From: Axinella damicornis
Taxonomy: Eukaryota; Porifera; Demospongiae; Axinellida; Axinellidae
Direction: 5' to 3'
Assembly: GCA_963931865.1 (NCBI GenBank)
Contig: OZ007518.1
Coordinates: 62,001-126,000, forward strand
DNA length: 64,000 nt
Part shown: positions 61,433 through 64,000 of the stretch, one piece after another
Numbering within the stretch: position 1 is the stretch's first letter
How the letters are laid out: every line of letters begins with the position of its first letter
Notes under the pieces: generated by a model
Told to the model about the DNA's origin: nothing
The model's database searches: none
The model's input: the letters and a program-made list of their open reading frames with translations, nothing else
Translations under genes and position numbers: made by a program

Positions 61433-61680
61433 TATGCTATGGCAGTGTGTGCTATGGCAGTGTGTGCTATGGCAGTGTGTGCTATGGCAGTGTGTGCTAT
61501 GGCAGTGAGTGCTATGGCAGTGTGTGCTATGGCAGTGTGTGCTATGGCAGTGTGTGCTATGGCAGTGAGTGCTATGGCAGTGTGTGCTATGGCAGTGTGT
61601 GCTATGGCAGTGTGTGCTATGGCAGTGTGTGCTATGGCAGTGTGTGCTATGGCAGTGTGTGCTATGGCAGTGTGTGCAAT
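61433..61680. repeat. 15-bp minisatellite, about 16 copies
   Basis: TATGGCAGTGTGTGC units with a few GTGAGTG variants, open in several frames. Immediately right of the 60839-61409 element. Confidence 0.95.
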
Positions 61681-61775
61681 GGTGGTGCATGCTATGGTGT
61701 GCACTACGGCATACGTATACGCTATGTGTACGCTAAGGACTTGTGGTACAGTAAGGAGACGACTCTGACGTGAAG

Positions 61776-61967
61776 GTAACCCATTGCAGTACACCAGCCC
61801 ACCATCATGTGATCTCACTAACAAGTCATGTGACATGAAGGTAACCCATTGCAGTACACCAGCCCACCATCATGTGATCTCACTAACAAGTCACGTGACA
61901 TGAAGGTAACCCATTGCAGTACACCAGCCCACCATCATGTGATCTCACTAACAAGTCACGTGACTGA
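61776..61967. repeat. ~62-bp tandem repeat, 3 copies
   Basis: Units of TGAAGGTAACCCATTGCAGT, ACACCAGCCCACCATCATGT and GATCTCACTAACAAGTCA. The array stops just short of the RPS29 stop codon, so it lies in that gene's 3' UTR or just beyond. Confidence 0.95.
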
Positions 61968-61970
61968 AGC

Positions 61971-62783
61971 CTATACCTTTGCAAATCCAATCTGGCCCGC
62001 ATTCTCTCTGAAACACTGCCGGCATGTGTTGAGCCCATACTTTCTGATCAGGCCGTGCCTGTTGCCACAGATTCGACTGCAGGAGAAGTGGAACAAATCA
62101 AAGAGGAAATCAACTGGAACTTGCTTGAGTTACCATAAATGGCATTGCTCAAACGTGTTTTACTGGAAGGGCAAAGGGTAAGCTTACTTCTGAAGGTGAA
62201 CCACCCTTCAGCAGAAACTCCAAGTGCTTTAGTGAAATTTGAACTCAGGACAGAGTATTGAGCACTAGAGATTCACTCTACCAGTGTTCTAGTATCACTT
62301 ACAGGTGTAGCGACTCTCACACAGAAAGGAGACTTGTTCTGACACCCACCCCGACTGAGGTACGTGGCGATAACTAATGAACTAAGTAGGTGCAATTAGT
62401 TATTGCCACTCCAATCGAGGTGGGCGTCAGAATATATAGGTAGTTGACCAGACTCTCCTTTCCGTCTGAGTCTCTGGCTACATGAGACTACCAGTACGTG
62501 CACTACCGCGCACAGCTGTCCTGCCAAACGCTAGACACACGCACTACAGAGTTACGGCAATTAACATGTGTTTGTATACGGTTGTGTGCGGGGAGATGGA
62601 CTGGCAGTGCATACTTTGCCCTGTCTCTACACGTGACACGAAACACTCACCCCCTCCACATACACGAATTCGATGCCGCCCTCCCCCCTCGCCCGCTACA
62701 GTACCATCCCTCCCCACTCACCAACTTCTGGATCCGGGCCCGTACTTGCGCGGATGGCTGTACCACACGTTTTGATGTCCCAT
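61971..62783 (-). CDS. RPS29: Ribosomal protein uS14 (RPS29)
   Basis: Two exons, 62722-62783 and 61971-62076; 55 residues (human 56). Starts [18 protein letters not shown] and continues [18 protein letters not shown], then CRQCF, ending IGFAKV. The four zinc-binding cysteines (C21, C24, C39, C42) are all present. Component of the 40S head. The stop codon falls directly after the position where the family usually ends, so exon 2 is terminal. The 645-bp intron contains a long hairpin at 62320-62465. Too short to show as a long ORF; found from the motif. Confidence 0.96.
62320..62465. mobile_element. Hairpin element in the RPS29 intron
   Basis: AGAAAGGAGACTTGTTCTGA with inner stem ACCCACC...GTGGCGATAACTAAT, loop GAACTAAGTAGGTGCA, and the inverse through GTCAGAATA to CTCTCCTTTC. 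About 40 paired bases in the inner stem with few mismatches. Probably a MITE; a miRNA-like hairpin is the alternative. Confidence 0.65.
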
Positions 62784-63016
62784 ACTCTAGTATCACACAG
62801 AAAACGTGGTCGAGGAGGAGGGAGGCGGTACGCGCATGCGCAGACCTACCGTGCCTGGTCCAACATGAATACAGTCATATAGTCACTCCCCCATTGACCG
62901 GTAAGTAAAGTGGAACATGTGGAATGGACAAAAAAGACTAGTACATAAATACAACAACAACGACAAAGTGAATTATCAATATTCTGGTGCACACAACTGT
63001 CCTACAGGTCGGCCTG

Positions 63017-63771
63017 CTATTGAGCTTTGTGCTTGGCTCTCCAAATGTTGACAATCATGAAGGAGCCGGAGAGGACCGCAAAGAAGAGGTATATCACTCC
63101 CGCGCCCCAGCAGGAGCTGCGGAGGGACAGACAGGAGGAAGAGATCATACAGGTCCACACACAGTACACTGGCAGCTCAAGTGATACAAAAGTAGCTCGA
63201 GTTATGTTAGCTGGTACAACTACCGTACTGTGAGAGAAGGTACTCGTACGACTGTTTTCAACGGAGATTTGGTTCAGGTGAACTAAGCCACCAATTCTTT
63301 TTCTGACATGTACGAACCCAGGAGGACATGATCAAGTCTGAAGTAATCTACCACTCATGTGTTGACGCTGAGGGCTACACAACGGCTGTGGTTCACCTCA
63401 TCTTAAGCTTAGCCAGTTACTAGACACTCTATGGCAATTCTATTGACCTTTAAACAGCTTTAGAATACCATGTGATTCTTACCGATGGCAAGACTTGTTC
63501 CGTGGAAGTTTGCACAACCTAATTTTAGTTGCTAAACAAGAGGTTGACTGCTTGCTCTAGTTCATGCTGTGCAAAGATCCAATCAACAAGAGATCAATTA
63601 TTCAACCATGTATTCTTACTATGCTGCTTTCTGGTATGCACTGGTGACATCTGAGGGACGGTAATGAACCACTCCGCTGAGGGGATACGAGGAGTTGGCT
63701 GCTACCAAGCTGCCCTTGATGTCCTCAAACAGGGCAACCGCCTCAATCCAGTAGAAACCACCGAGGAGGAA
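63017..63771 (-). CDS. 3' end of an unrecognised membrane-protein gene
   Basis: Two phase-matched exons, 63620-63771 and 63017-63116, the second ending in a stop. The first begins after an acceptor (CACTGTAG) with FLLGGFYWIEAVALFEDIKG and continues NSSYPLSGVVHYRPS; it ends with a GTAAGA donor. The second encodes SCWGAGVIYLFFAVLSGSF, MIVNIWRAKHKAQ, stop. Two hydrophobic segments flank a loop with an N-glycosylation sequon (NSS), and the tail is basic. The upstream exons lie beyond the right edge or in 63772-64000, where I could not place them. I do not recognise the family. Confidence 0.6.
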
Positions 63772-64000
63772 CTACAGTGTGGACGTGTGGTAGGGGGGAG
63801 GAAAATAAAGTAGGGTATGGTGTATGAAGTGGGGAGGGGGGGCTGAACATTGCTTCACAACTTGTTCCTATAGCTTGGTTGGGTCTGTCTGTCTGTCTGT
63901 CTGTCATCAAATATACATGTAGTTCTAACAGGAAGACTTTAGTCAGAACAATGGCAGCTGACAGAACGGCTTTCAGAGCAGTGTCTGAGAAGCCCCCCCC
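63772..64000. other. Right edge, probable intron
   Basis: G-rich stretch (GGGGGGAGGAAAATAAAG), a (TCTG)n run at 63882-63904, and a C-run at the very end. No exon supported. Confidence 0.5.

Noticed and set aside
61388..61773. ORFs repeating MAVCA / CYGSV / THCHS
   Set aside because: Translations of a 15-bp tandem repeat.

Overview
This is eukaryotic, almost certainly animal, nuclear DNA. The genes are intron-rich with short introns and clean GT-AG (and a few GC-AG) junctions. The gene set includes AKT with PH, kinase and hydrophobic-motif regions, NEK2, ZMYND12, ELOVL6-type elongases, WDR43 and RPS29. The compact layout and the unusual domain mixes suggest an early-branching metazoan such as a sponge, but this is inference and the species is not identified. 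I built exon models by hand from splice sites and codon phase. For AKT, the formin, NEK2, WDR43, EBP-like, ELOVL6 and ZMYND12 every junction is phase-consistent from ATG to stop. LRPPRC has a few uncertain junctions and one frame break.

Layout. 1-4839 (-): a gene encoding RING, TKL kinase, a ubiquitin-binding-like helix and a poly-proline tail, open at the left edge. 5380-11149 (+): AKT. 12115-20038 (-): a formin with an apparent DEP domain, carrying a 2.1 kb foldback transposon in one intron. 20654-23297 (-): NEK2. 23480-37033 (+): an LRPPRC-like mitochondrial PPR protein whose introns are full of micro- and minisatellites. 37485-38550 (+): an EBP-like sterol isomerase. 39678-41771 and 49790-50953 (-): two tandemly duplicated ELOVL6-like elongases separated by about 8 kb of nested transposons, including a LINE. 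51198-54735 (+): ZMYND12. 55118-60456 (-): WDR43/UTP5. 61971-62783 (-): RPS29. 63017-63771 (-): the 3' end of an unrecognised membrane-protein gene.

Organisation. Three divergent pairs share short promoter intervals: RING-kinase/AKT (540 bp), NEK2/LRPPRC (182 bp) and ELOVL6b/ZMYND12 (244 bp). The ELOVL6 duplication included the promoter and the first codons of ZMYND12, so the duplicate carries a 4-codon ZMYND12 stump. Because the two duplicates can be compared, several transposon insertions can be read against an empty site. No pathway links all the genes; this looks like ordinary gene-dense chromosome.

The strongest candidates for something undescribed are the RING-kinase-MIU protein, the DEP-formin, the foldback element with 9-bp target duplications, and a family of hairpin elements with TAGYCTCG ends that shrink to 34 bp.
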